Of a stretch of DNA of 64,000 nt, positions 23,501-34,900 are shown one piece after another. The notes beneath the pieces were generated by a model that was not told the origin of the DNA, searched no databases, and saw only the letters and a list, made by a program, of their open reading frames with translations. The stretch is from Ulva prolifera. Its lineage: Eukaryota; Chlorophyta; Ulvophyceae; Ulvales; Ulvaceae. The number at the start of each line of letters is the position of its first letter. Position 1 is the stretch's first letter. Made by a program: the position numbers and the translations under genes. The stretch spans positions 5,523,315 to 5,587,314 of the forward strand of contig CM041199.1 in assembly GCA_023078555.1 (NCBI GenBank). The letters run 5' to 3'.

Positions 23501-26500
23501 CCTGTTCACCCTCCGGTCACCACAATCAAGTGACAGCTCAAGCGGCCGTGGCAGCAGGAGCTGCCGGATCACCACTAGCCCGCCAGCTAGTCTCGCAGAT
23601 TAGATACGGACCAAATTCAAAACCAGATAATTAACAAGAGCTGCCGTCAGAGGGTGAGGCGGGGTGGCATGCATGCAGGGCCTCGTGTCGGGCACGGCGC
23701 CGTACGTGCTCTGGTTCTTCTTCACCGCCGACGCCGACCTCTTGTGCGATGGCTGCACCATCGAGCATGACTGCGCCGGCGGTAATGCCTCCTACTTCCT
23801 CCAAGACGTCGGCCTCGTACGCCCCCCCCCCCCCCCCCCCCCACCCTTTGTGACCTACACTCCTTGCCACTGTAGCAGGCATTGGCGGTGCCGAACGCAA
23901 GGGCAGCACCCATGTAGCCACCTGTTACAATGACGAGCCCCGCGGTCTTCCAATCCGCCGCGAATCTTGCTAAGACCCCGCCAGACACTTCCTGGGTGAG
24001 CGAGTCTGTCCTGATGTGGTGATGCCCCCAGCGCATTGCGAAGGCGCGTGCACACATTGTATTGGACTCGTAGCAATGAAGCCCAAAAGGACGACTGCAC
24101 TCGAACAGCAGCGAATCAACCAGCTCAGCTTATGACAGTCCACCGGGCTCGCCAACGACCAATCTGGGTTGAGGCCTGCTGCCCAAAACCGGCGGGTGCG
24201 CTGAAAGGTCTTGAATGCGGTCGCGCAGCATGCAGGCGGCGCTGTCGCAGGACACGGTGACGGTGTCGGAGGACGGCATGCGGGCGTGGGGCACGGTGCC
24301 GATGCGTGCGCAGGACGCCGCCCTCGGCACAACCTCCGGGCAGCTCTTCCGCAACAGCACCTGGGTGTGCACGCCGGCGGCCCCCCCCGAGCCCGGCCAC
24401 GCCGTCCGCCCAGACACCACGCTGCGGCCCGCGGAGTCCTGCCAGTTCGCGGCGAACGAGGTGCGGCCTCCGCCGATGGCGCCTGCCTGGTGGCCCTGTC
24501 GTGGGGGTGGGTGTGCATGTGTGGGGCTTTGCCGGGTTGCTTTGCTGTGTGCTGATTGCGAACGTGCATGCTCTGTGCTGACGTGCGTCTGGATGCTGGC
24601 TGTGGCTCGAGAGTCCGAGGCTCTGTTCCTGAGCTGCTCTCTGCCCGCCTCTCCAACCTTGCCCTGAACACACACATAATTGTCAGCAGCTTGGCTGGCA
24701 GACCTCTGCAGCAGGAACAGTCATGATGCTGCTAGGAGCCATATTCGGGAGGCGCAATCTTGAGGCTGCGGTCAGAATGACAGAGTAGATCGGTCGGAAT
24801 TTCGTCTGTTCGTCGTTTTGCTCTGTAGGAACATCGGCGTGAGAGATCTCTTGGTTCGAGTTGTGTCAAGATAGCGTCAATGTGGCATCATACTGAGATC
24901 AACACATTGATTCCAGGAGCATTTGAACGACTTGAAGCAGCGATATATGCGAAGCTTGATTCATCATCGACGTCGGCCTGCGCTCATTCCTCGCTGAGCA
25001 CTGTCTTTGCCTGACTCGATGCCTCTCTCTGGCGCGGCCACGAGTGCCTGTCAGCACTCATGCTTAGATAAATTACGCACACACCATTTTGATCGTAGTT
25101 TCGTACGTACGGACATGTTCGCGGCTGACGGCAGGCTAGACTGGACAACGAGGTATACCTGGATGGTCAGTGAACGCATTGCCATCGCCTTACTCACCTC
25201 GCGCCTATCACATAGCTTTACGTGGCGTAGCCAAGATCCAGCCACATAGTTGTCGCGTCCAGGTCAGGAATGCCGTGGGGTATGCAGTGAGGACGCGTCC
25301 CAGTCAGCGCGAACGCGAGCCCCAGCATCGAGAGCAGGCATGTTGCGACGGCGCGTCGAGGCCAGGCACCACTAGCAGCTTTGACAAATGTGGCGCTGGC
25401 GTAGACGGCGCGTGGCGGCCAGCCACGGTGCCGCAGTCCCGCCATGTGCACGGTGCAGGCTAGTCAATGCTTCGAATGCACATCTGCAGCCAGAGACTAT
25501 AGTCGATACTCTATAGAGTGCAGCCAGAAAATTAGGCGCAGCGGATGAGGTGTCTAGAGGTGGATAACAACAAGAAAAAGTGAGGCAGCCGAGTGCCACC
25601 TCGCCTCTTGCCTGCATCAGGTGATGGGAAAGGATCATGTTGGCACAGTGCATCAATCTTCGCAAGCACCTGATGCAGGCAAGAGGCGAGGCTGAGGCTT
25701 GCGAGGGAGCGCACACCAACACATGCATGCAACACATGTGTACACGAGGCCCCCAACTCGGCCCCATGTGGAGCCTCACCGCGGCCGCAGCTTTAACCCA
25801 TACAATCCCCTGTTCCACACACATCGGTGCCCGTTTGCATGCAGCTTCAGCCTCAGCCTACAATCATATCCAGCAGCTGTGTCGCTCCGTGCGTCAACGA
25901 CGGAAGCATTGCTACCACTCCGCACGCGGGGCCAGATGCACCCTGTGGGGTCGGGTCGGCCCGCATGCGATCGTCTAGCCGATCGTCTAGCCGGCTCGCA
26001 ACGCGTGGTGTCGGCTAGACGATCGCATGCGGGCCGACACGTCCCCACAGGGTGCATCTGGCGCCGCGTGCGGAGATCCCAAACCATTATGCAGTCACTG
26101 AGACTGCATTGATTTTTTTGTTTGTATGGTCGTTACATCTCACACAGCAGTTCAAGAAAAAGTTATGGGAAGGTCGTTGCGAGAAGAGTCTATTAAGGAT
26201 TGCGCATGGCTACAGGGGCGTTCATACCGGGGCACCCAGAACTTCACGCGCAGCGGCCACGCCTGCCAGCGCTGGGACGCCACGGAGCCCGTCTTCCACG
26301 ACCGCACCCCCGCGCGCTACCCCGCCGCTGGCCTCGTCGACAACTACTGCCGCAACCCTGACGACGGCGCCGAGGTCTGGTGCTACACTGTCGGCGTCTC
26401 CCCACACGTGCATGTTGTGTTGAGTGCCTTCGTCCCTGCAGGGCCGGTTTCGGTGTTGCACCTCTTGTGAGGTAGCACATCCGCCATGTTGAGTGCGGTG

Positions 26501-28861
26501 TCAGCACGGGGCCCTCCGAGGTTGGCCGTTGCTGCTTGGCCGTGGCCGCTTGGCCGTTGCCGCTTGGCCGTTGCCGCTTGGCCTTTGCCGCTTGGCCCTA
26601 GCCGCTTGGCCGTTGCCGCTTGGCCTTTGCCGCTTGGCCGTCGCCGTTTCTGTGTGTCGCGGTCGCCCGGTGAGTGCGCCCGTTTGATGGTATTGTAGTC
26701 ATTAGAAGCTTGCGTGAACATGCTTCGCTGTGTGGGCATAGGGTTCCCTCGGACCCCCGACGCCTGCCGCGTGCATGCCCGACCCGCATGCTGCGCGGGC
26801 TTGAGAACCCTCGCTGCGCGTATCAGGGCCGTAAGAAGGGAACACTGGCGGGGCCGCCGCTGGACGGCCGCCGCGTCGACGCACCCACTGCTGCTGGCGC
26901 CACCTGCGGATGGTGGAGGTGAGTGAGGGTGCGGTGCAGGCTGGCGCCATATCTCGGGCTGCGCGCGGGCGGACAGGGCGCGGTCGCGTTTGCGCAGCAC
27001 CAGCACGCCGTCACGCGGCTCTTTGCGATCAAGTTCTTCTACAGCGAGGAGGCCTTCCAAATCGAGCGGCAGGCCTCCCTCCTGCCGGTGTGTCACCCCT
27101 CAGCATGTCTGCGTACCGTCTGTCTGTTTCAGGTTCTGTCTGTGGTGAACACTCTGTTTGAGCGCAGAAGTGCTTGTATCGCAGAGCGCCATACACGAGC
27201 GCTATGCCATACAGAGCGCTCTGCCATGCAATCGCCCAAGCTACCGCAGCCGGTACCTCCTCCCTCGTGACCCCCCACATCCATTCCCACGTGCGCACCA
27301 TGATGATGGTGCACAGCAGACTCTACATCACAGCCATGCATGGCGGCCTCCGTGTGCTGAGCACGCCATGGCCACGCCGCGTGCTGTGACGCCGTGCTGC
27401 GCGTGCTGTGCAGGAGCTGCGCGCGCTGATGCCGCCGGTGGAGGTGACGGAGGAGCGGCCGGAGGCGCTGGAGGCGGCGACGGCGGCGATGCCGTGGCCG
27501 CTGTGCGCGCGGCCCCTGCCGCCGATGATCGTGACCGAGAAGGGCGAGAGCCTCGCCGACTTCGTGCGCCGCTCCGCGCCCGACTTCTTCACCTCGCTGC
27601 AGGTCCGCCGCCGCCGCACCACACGCATGTGCGAATTGCATGTGTCAAGTTTCATGGACCCGAGTATGGCTCTGGCCTGGTATAGGTGCCACGCACAGTC
27701 TGGCTTTTTTTGTTTGCGTTTGCTTCACGTGTGCTACCCCTGTGGCCACCTGTGTCAGCACCCACTCTCCCCATGCTACGATCTTCGGGACAGAGGTGTA
27801 CACTTGGTGTCATGCATGCTCGCGCACGGATGACGCTGGGGGCCAGCTGACTGCCAGGGTGGTAATGGTGTGGATTGATATCTGTGCATGAGGTGGATGC
27901 ATGTGCAGGTGATGGTGCACATCGCCGAGAAGCTGGCGCAGCTGCATGCGGCCGGGTGGGCGCACCGCGACCTCAAGCCCGGCAACGCCATCTGGCTGCC
28001 CTCCCAGAACTCCTGGACCCTCATCGACTTTGGCTGCGCCGCCCGCATCGGTGCGCCCCCGACGTGCCCCAGCTCCACACTTGCACCCGGGCCAGCTGCC
28101 GTGTCAAACTGTGAACTCCCAGTCTCACCATGCACAGCTCGCAGCGTCGGCGGTCAACCTCGTCTACTCACCTGAGCTTGTACAGGCGAGGAGGCGCCGG
28201 TAGGGTTCAGCCTGTACTACGCGCCGCCGGAGGTGGTGGCTGCGTACGATGCCGGCTGTAAGACGACGCTGTGTGCCGCTGCGATGGACGTCTGGGCCTT
28301 AGGGGTGCGCTCACCCCTCCCCTCTTGCCTACATCACCCCAACCCATCCGACCCCTTTGATGTTGCCGAGTGCCTCCTCCCCTCCCCTCTTTCGCCAGCA
28401 TTTCCGCACAGGCCATGCATGATCACTTCCCTGAGTGTGTGGGTTTGTGTGTCCCCACCGTGACGCCTGTGTGTGAGTCGGTCCAATTCTGTCCTCTCAG
28501 AGGCTCCCACGCACCGTGCATCCTCAGGCCACTCTCGCGCAGGCTGGCTGATACGTGTTCCGTATGGCTACAGGTGGTATGCTGGGAGTTGCTGACGAAG
28601 GAGCGGTTCTATGGCGCCGGCACGCGCTCGCACGCCGTCATCGCGCAGCTGTGCGGCCGCGCCGCGCTGCCGACGGAGGCCGCCCTCTGCTCCGACCTCT
28701 GCCGCCGCCTCGGGGGCGGCCGCATCTGCGCGTCGATCCTCTCGATGCTCTCGCGCGCCCCCGACCGCCGCCCCGCCGTCGGCGCGCTGCTGCGGCAGTG
28801 GAAGGCCGCATTCGGCCAAGCAGACGTCGATGGCGACACGCCGTCCGGTCTCGATGCGTAG
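20531..28861 (+). CDS. Kringle-domain receptor-like kinase 1 (RD kinase)
   Basis: Predicted surface receptor kinase; no named family recognised as a whole. Exons: 20531-20740, 22799-22972, 23679-23816, 24236-24460, 26216-about 26407, possibly about 26830-26918, 26940-27087, 27414-27602, 27909-28050, 28186-28304 and 28574-28861 (TAG). Exon 1 encodes a signal peptide followed by a pectin-lyase-like AAQLADAIRSGERTIRL segment. Exons 2-4 are Cys-containing, likely beta-helical rungs. Exon 5 is a kringle (YRGT, CQRW, LVDNYCRNPD, WCYT) whose last Cys exon was not found. The kinase has the Gly loop RAGGQGAV, FAIK lysine, HRDLKPGN, IDFG, YYAPPE and DVWALG, so it should be active. No transmembrane helix was located between kringle and kinase; an exon may be missing. 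Confidence 0.72.
21500..21545 (+). repeat. Dispersed repeat family, copy D (kringle kinase 1 intron)
   Basis: Short copy of the family core: GTTACACATACCGGGCCATT followed by GTATGGCA. It lies in the first intron of the kringle kinase 1 gene. Confidence 0.65.
22224..22446 (-). repeat. Dispersed repeat family, copy C, bounded by 25-bp direct repeats
   Basis: The minus strand carries the family core with the GGGCCATTGTATGGCA motif and the shared CTCCATGAACAGAGCTCTCA block. The copy is bounded by CAAAATAAAKATGCTGGTAC followed by ATGCT, present in direct orientation at 22224-22248 and 22422-22446 with one mismatch in 25. The bounding repeats could be a target duplication or part of the element. 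Confidence 0.7.
25600..25690. repeat. Perfect 24-bp inverted repeat
   Basis: The arms at 25600-25623 (starting CTCGCCTCTTGCC) and 25667-25690 are exact reverse complements with a 43-base spacer. They lie in the intron before the kringle exon of kinase gene 1. Confidence 0.85.
25920..26073. repeat. 63-bp imperfect palindrome (60/63) in an intron
   Basis: The arm 25920-25982 matches the reverse complement of 26011-26073 at 60 of 63 positions, with a 28-base loop. The inner end also contains a tandem GATCGTCTAGCC duplication. It lies about 140 bases before the kringle exon of kinase gene 1, could fold into a long hairpin, and has no coding frame. Confidence 0.88.
26530..26642 (+). repeat. 14-bp minisatellite in kringle kinase 1
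   Basis: A unit close to GCCGCTTGGCCGTT is repeated about seven to eight times with small changes (CCTTT, CCCTA). It lies between the kringle exon and the kinase exons, probably in an intron. Confidence 0.75.
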
Positions 28862-31800
28862 CGCGCCGCGTCCGCCACAAACACGCTTCGCTTGCGCGTA
28901 GGCACAGCGGTCACGTGTGCGCCGCCCATGCATGCAGTGCATCAGCCACGCAGCGATACAAACGAATCCTGCACGCGATCGCGGCTGCAGTCTGAGCTGG
29001 GACACGCGGGCTCTGCAGCAATTCGAGGTGCAGTGTTAGTGGAACATCTTCAAACGTCTTCAAACATGTTTGAACAAAGCTTAAGAAATGCGCCTGGGGG
29101 GGCGTCGGCTGCTCCCCGCACAGTTTGGCTGCAGGGGGCAATGCCTGTGGCTCACTGTGAATCTGGGGCGGCCCGGAGCAGAGCACAGCTGCTGGGCAGG
29201 CCTATGAGGGGCCTGTAGGGGCTGCTCAGTGTACACCCTCCAGGCACTGTAGATGCCACCTTGAATGTAGATCCGGCAGCAGTTGAGGCCATGCATGCAT
29301 GCGCTCATGCAGTTTCCAGCGAGTTGACGCGCGGCAGGTGCAGTTGACATGTTGTCCGTGGGACTTGGAGGATGCTTGACCCAGCCCCATGATGGTCTGG
29401 AGAGGTCCATGCATGGAGTTTCAGCATGCATCGATGATCAGGACGCCCTTCATATTGGGTTTCAGGTTGCTAGCGGCAGACGGCGTGGCGAGGCGGCTGC
29501 CACAGGTCTGAGAGATTTGTGTGAACGCTGTAAACAGATATGGTTTCGGTTGGTTGGCCCGGAGGCGGTGCTTGTAGTGTGCATGAATTTCACCGGATCC
29601 AGTGCATGTTTTGGGTGGGCTTTGGGATCGATGCTCATGCTTGCAACCCCTAGGCTTGCAAGCTTGTGGCATGCTCTGACTCTCGACCATGCAATGGCCT
29701 GGACACTTGTAACTTGATGAATATGGAGTAGGTATTCCGACATGAAACAGTTGAAGCATCGGTTCACAGCTGACAACAGAATGTTGTGTGTTACAAGGAC
29801 AAAGCCAGCGAACCGCAGGCCACAAAATGCTGTGTGCATGTTGCCATCGGGAAAGGTCCAGCTCGAGTTCGAGCTGAAATACACACAAGCACACAGCAGA
29901 GTTCACCTACGGCAGCTTGAATTACGATTATTTTCACCGGATTGTAGTCGATTGCTGAGATCGTCGGTGGCATCGCTGCGACTAGGCGAAGCGCTGCAGC
30001 CAACGCGGGTGTGCCAGTGTGAAACATCTACAGGCCGCACGGGCACGCAGTCATTGGCTATCTGCCTGTAGCGTGTGACTGTCATGATGACTGAGTGTCG
30101 GTTTGCGTGTCCTTGGACGGCATGCCGCTCAGTGGCTGGGAAATGGCCGTGCTGCAGCACAGCTAGCGAAAGGTCCACTGCGATGAACGACTCTGATGCC
30201 TTTGACCGACGCTGCCAGCGGCCCGCCATTGCAATGGGCCTCATGGTCATCACACGCGTGCATCTGCAGCCCTGTCCGAAGCATCGGTGTCGCCATCAAA
30301 TGCGCACCGAAGCCAACAGCATGGCATCAGTGGCCTACAGCTCATGCACGCTGTCCACCGCACGGAGTAGCCTGAGAACGATTCAATGGTGCAAATTTGC
30401 AGCGATGCTGTGGCGCCGCGGAGTCTCGCGGCACAAATGGCAATGCCTGAACGCGCTCGTAGCGCTCAACCGACTTTTTCTTCGAATTTCCCTTGACATA
30501 CGTTTGACATCAACAGTCAAGGGAAAGCAGCGTCGATTTCTGGAATGGTGCACCCATCTCGAGATAGCAGCGCGCTGTGTGGACAAGACCACCTTGTCCG
30601 GCCAGGTATATATGGGCAACACCAGCTGCAGCGTCGCCAATAATCGGCGGCCCCGTTATGTCACCGTTTGAAATCAGCTTTCAAATCTGCAATTAGCAAT
30701 GGCGCTGGTCCTTCAGTTCAAACCTTATCCTTTTCACACGTCTGCATGCATCGGCGGATGTGTACGGCCGATGTGCATTGGGCGCATTATGAGGTGCAGC
30801 TCCATTCATCCGTCGTGCCGGCTGCCGGGATGAAGTAACACTCACGTAACCTGATGTCATCTATGCATGCATTGCCATCACAGCCTGGGATGACCCCACA
30901 ACTTCATTGGTAGAAGAGAGACATACAACGCAGCCGCGGCAAGCGCGCCCAGCCGGGCACAAGCAGCCCACTCAAGTGGGGATGTATTGGCCAATGGATG
31001 TATTGGCTACTTTAGCTGCCAAACACCGCCAATGGGCATTGAAGCAATGCACGCCCCTCCCCCTTGGAATTGTTTCCTTTTTAACCATGTCCATACACTG
31101 GTGGTGAAGCTCTAGACCAGATCGATCTGAAACAAGGCTACAGCAGCGATCGCGTGGGTCTCATGAGTCCTTTTCGGTGCCCTGGCCAACGCGCCTGGGC
31201 ATCTCAGATTTGAGAGCTCGAGCTTTCAAGAATTCTGCAGACGTTCGCGCCCAGGACGTGCATGACGCCCAAGTGCACACCTGGACGTCGACTCCCGGGT
31301 CGACTAGTCCCTTGGTGCAGCAACATTCTGATGGTGTTTTCCCCGGGACTTCAAGTTTAAAGCTGGCAGTGCAAATGCTGCAGAACTCGTGCATACATAT
31401 GTGCAGCAATAGGCTAGAGTACGCAGAGTCTCAGGCGAGGTGGCCATAACTACACGTGGGGAATCTTGCGCGCGCTGACATATATGGCGTAAAAAAGATA
31501 TGATATGTCCGCCTTTCCGCCTCACCACCAGGCTGACTGACCACGGACTGTGGCAATACAAATGTGGCCTCTGCACTGGCCAGTCTTCTTGCGAGCAGGT
31601 CAGCGAGGCCTGGAGTACCATGCGTGGTGCACGTCGCGATTGGAAGTTTGTGATGCATGGTAGAAGCTTGCGATGGCAGCGCGTGGCTATGAAGGCAGTC
31701 CTCGTGAGTCATGCGGGTATGCCAGCTAGTGTGTGTTGCCTGACGGCCGTGACGAGGAACACCGGGACACCAGCAAGCCAGCACCATCGCTGATGCAGGC

Positions 31801-31957
31801 TGAGGGCCAAAGTCTCGAAACCTTGATGATATTTCTGAACCCCACACGCATCAGATGTAGATACCATGGCTCAGCGCACAGAGTGTCAGCTGTGGCAATT
31901 GAGACAGCATAGCTGAGCCGACACGTTCTGTTGAGTGTCGCGATGAGATTAACGTAG
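28862..31957. other. Intergenic region between the two kringle kinase genes
   Basis: About 3.1 kb with lower GC than the flanking genes and no recognisable protein. It holds a degenerate minus-strand copy of the dispersed repeat core near 29684-29722, and a stretch unusually dense in six-base palindromes at 31214-31308. A few frames of 100-200 codons occur (for example 30075-30671 plus), but they lack the codon bias of the neighbouring genes and match nothing I recognise. The promoter of kringle kinase 2 should lie at the right end. Confidence 0.5.
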
Positions 31958-34900
31958 ATGTTGAGCTTGATAGCGTCCGTTGCGGGCGTGATTGCTGCGC
32001 TTGCAGGTCCGCAGCGGGTGTTTGGGAAGGTCGTCGTCACCACAGCCTCGGAGTTAGCGGACGCCATCAGGGCCAGAGAGAGTGTTATCAGCATCGAATC
32101 CCGTATTACTGGAACAGCTAATGAGCAGCTTGTGCAAAACAGCGGGGTTTATGCACTGGAGCGCTATGACGACTTCCCTGAGGTGCCGTCCTTTCGACTC
32201 AGAACAGGAGCCCGCGTGCTGATCGGTGAGCACATTGCCCGAACTACCTTTCCGCCGTACTCTCTCGCGAGTTTTGCCATTGTCACGTTGTTGATCTGCT
32301 GCGCGTTCTTTTATCCGGCAGCCCGGCGCTGTTCTGCAGCACCGCAAGTTATCGTCGCTGGGCCCAGCCAACTGCACTGTCGTGCCTCTTCCGTGCATGG
32401 TCTCGCTTACGTGACAGCAATGAGGTACCACAGGAATGAGTCTGCGTTTTGTGTGTCGGGGCGCGCGAGCCTACGGTATCAACACTGCATGTCGCTCGAC
32501 GTTGCATATGCTGCCAATCTTTACGAGCAAACTGTGACGGCGGCTGAGATATCTCAGCCAAGCCAACTATGATCATGTACGTCAAAGTGTCTGTGGCATA
32601 GTTCGCAGCTGCTGTGGGCTGAAACGTGCTTGCTCCCGCCATTGTTCCGCCTGGAAACGCCACATGGCCTCTACACTCCTGCATGATTCGCATCCGCAGC
32701 AACAAGTGAACAGGAGCTGGACAGCCTGCAGACACATGCGGCTCGGATGTCATGGTGTGGATAGAAAAGCTCCGGCACGGTCGTGTGTTTCAAATCACTA
32801 GTGGATGCACTTCCAGCCTATTCGCAGTCACGCACTACACGGTTGTAACGCGTAGACAACATCTTTCGGAATTCGCTGCAGTAACAAGATTTCAGTAGCA
32901 ATCATAAGCTGTCCTCTCGAAGCAATCACAGCTCAGATCTGTAGGATGTGCACGCGATACGCTGCCTGGATCGTGGCCAATCTGCTCTCCAGATGGCCAG
33001 ACTTTTGGTGGCCAGACTGCACTCTAGTTCAGAGTGACATCAAAGCAGTGAGTGCATACATCAGGCGCCGGGGTCGTGTTGATCCCATTTCGGCCCGCGT
33101 AGCCACTCACCATGTGTTCCACGCTGCGCACTCCGCGTCTCCATCTCCCACACAGCAGTTCCTCGCACAGTCAACGTCTCTCAGGAGATAGAAAGTGCCT
33201 GCGCCATGTTAGGTTGCTGCACATGGAGGCCACCAGCACATCAGACACAGCACCCCGTAACGCTCACACCGCAGCCCATCATCGCCTGGCATGTACGTAT
33301 GCGATTATGCATGCGTGTTGGGGCGTCTACCTCCGCTGCTGGCATGAGTTACAAGGACAAAGCAAGGCAGGTAGCACCGCGAGCAACAACCTCCGCTGCT
33401 GGCATGTTTGTTTTTGCTCGTGTTGGCTTGCCTCACATAGATTTCCAATGGTGCCCTTTAGCAAGGCCACAACATGCCGTGCGTGTCCGTGATAGTCGTG
33501 CAACTAGCATCAACCAGTGCACTTCCTACCTCGGATAGTTCTTGTGAAGCCAAGGCCTGCGCAACCGTCGTGCACAGCTTCGAATTGGTTCTTGCGCCGG
33601 GCATGGCTGCATTGCAGTCGCAAGAAGCACCAGGACGTCGCCACCCAGTGGTGCCGCAAGAGGCAGGACCGCTCACACGTAACAAGCAGCGATCCCACCA
33701 ACAGACCAGTTCCCTACAGCTTGCCAAGTTTACGCCGTATGCGTCACAGCACATTTTAGCTCAGCTTGCCAACGAGTCATGCCAACAACAGTACTCAGCA
33801 TTGCCAGTGCGCATTATGGCATGCATCAGCCTGATGAGCATTAGTAGCACCTTGACCACCACATCCGTCCTCCAGACACAATTGAGTCAATGCTGTGGCG
33901 TTTGAATGCCTTCAGCCTGTGTTCAGCAGATCACACCCACAGCCACTTCACACAGCCACATGCACCATCGTCCACACATGCATGCGGCAATGCATAGCTC
34001 TCCCACCTGCTGACGACCAGTTCTTCATCGGTTGCCAGACGCTGCCTGCACCCTGACGTGAAGGCGCGGAAACCTGCATGGGTATCAGGCCAGCGCACAC
34101 CACCGAACAACACCCGCAGCATGTACCCGCTGCGCCAGGCAGCGTCTGCCGCAGCACGGCCACCCCGCCCCGGCCCGGCCCCCGGAGCCACAAACGCCCC
34201 GTCGTGTGAGCATGCGTACATAAACACCCTGCGGCGCCACCCGCCTCCCCTGCGTTGTCCCCGTAGCACACATGCATGCAGCCGCATGCGGCACACGTGG
34301 CGGGCGGTGCGGTTTCAACCCGCGCGGCGGTGCTGCGCAGGTGCCGGAGGAGTGCATGCGGGCGCAAGGGCCGTGCCTGGAGGACCCCGCGCTGGTGCAC
34401 CTCTCGGTGCCGACGACCATCACCGGCGGCGGCGACGCGCTGTGGGACCTCGGCTTCCTGCGCCGCCGCGTCATCGTCTCCCAGAACGTGACCCTCGACT
34501 CCCTGCGGCTACGGGTGCGCTGCCGTCACCACGGCCAACGCCTCCTGAACATCCCGCACACGCAGGAGGCGTTGCCTTTAACACACCAGTCCATGTCCTT
34601 TGCTGATCTGGCTGCTGCCACGCCTCCAGTGGTGGCCGAGCCGGCCGGGGGGCTCGCAACGGCCCCTTGCATGCCCGGCGAACAAGTGGGGGCGCCCATG
34701 CCAAATCAGGAATCGGAGGACACCATGTGAGAGCACCACCCCATGTGTGCCTGGGCTTGTCAACGCCGACGCGGCGGCGGCGTGTGCAGGGTCTGGCGGC
34801 CGACGTGCAGCCGTACATCTTCTTCTTCCTCTTCACGCAGCGCGCGTCCCTCGTGTGCACGAACTGCATCCTCGAGCACTCCTGCGCCGGCGGCGACGCC

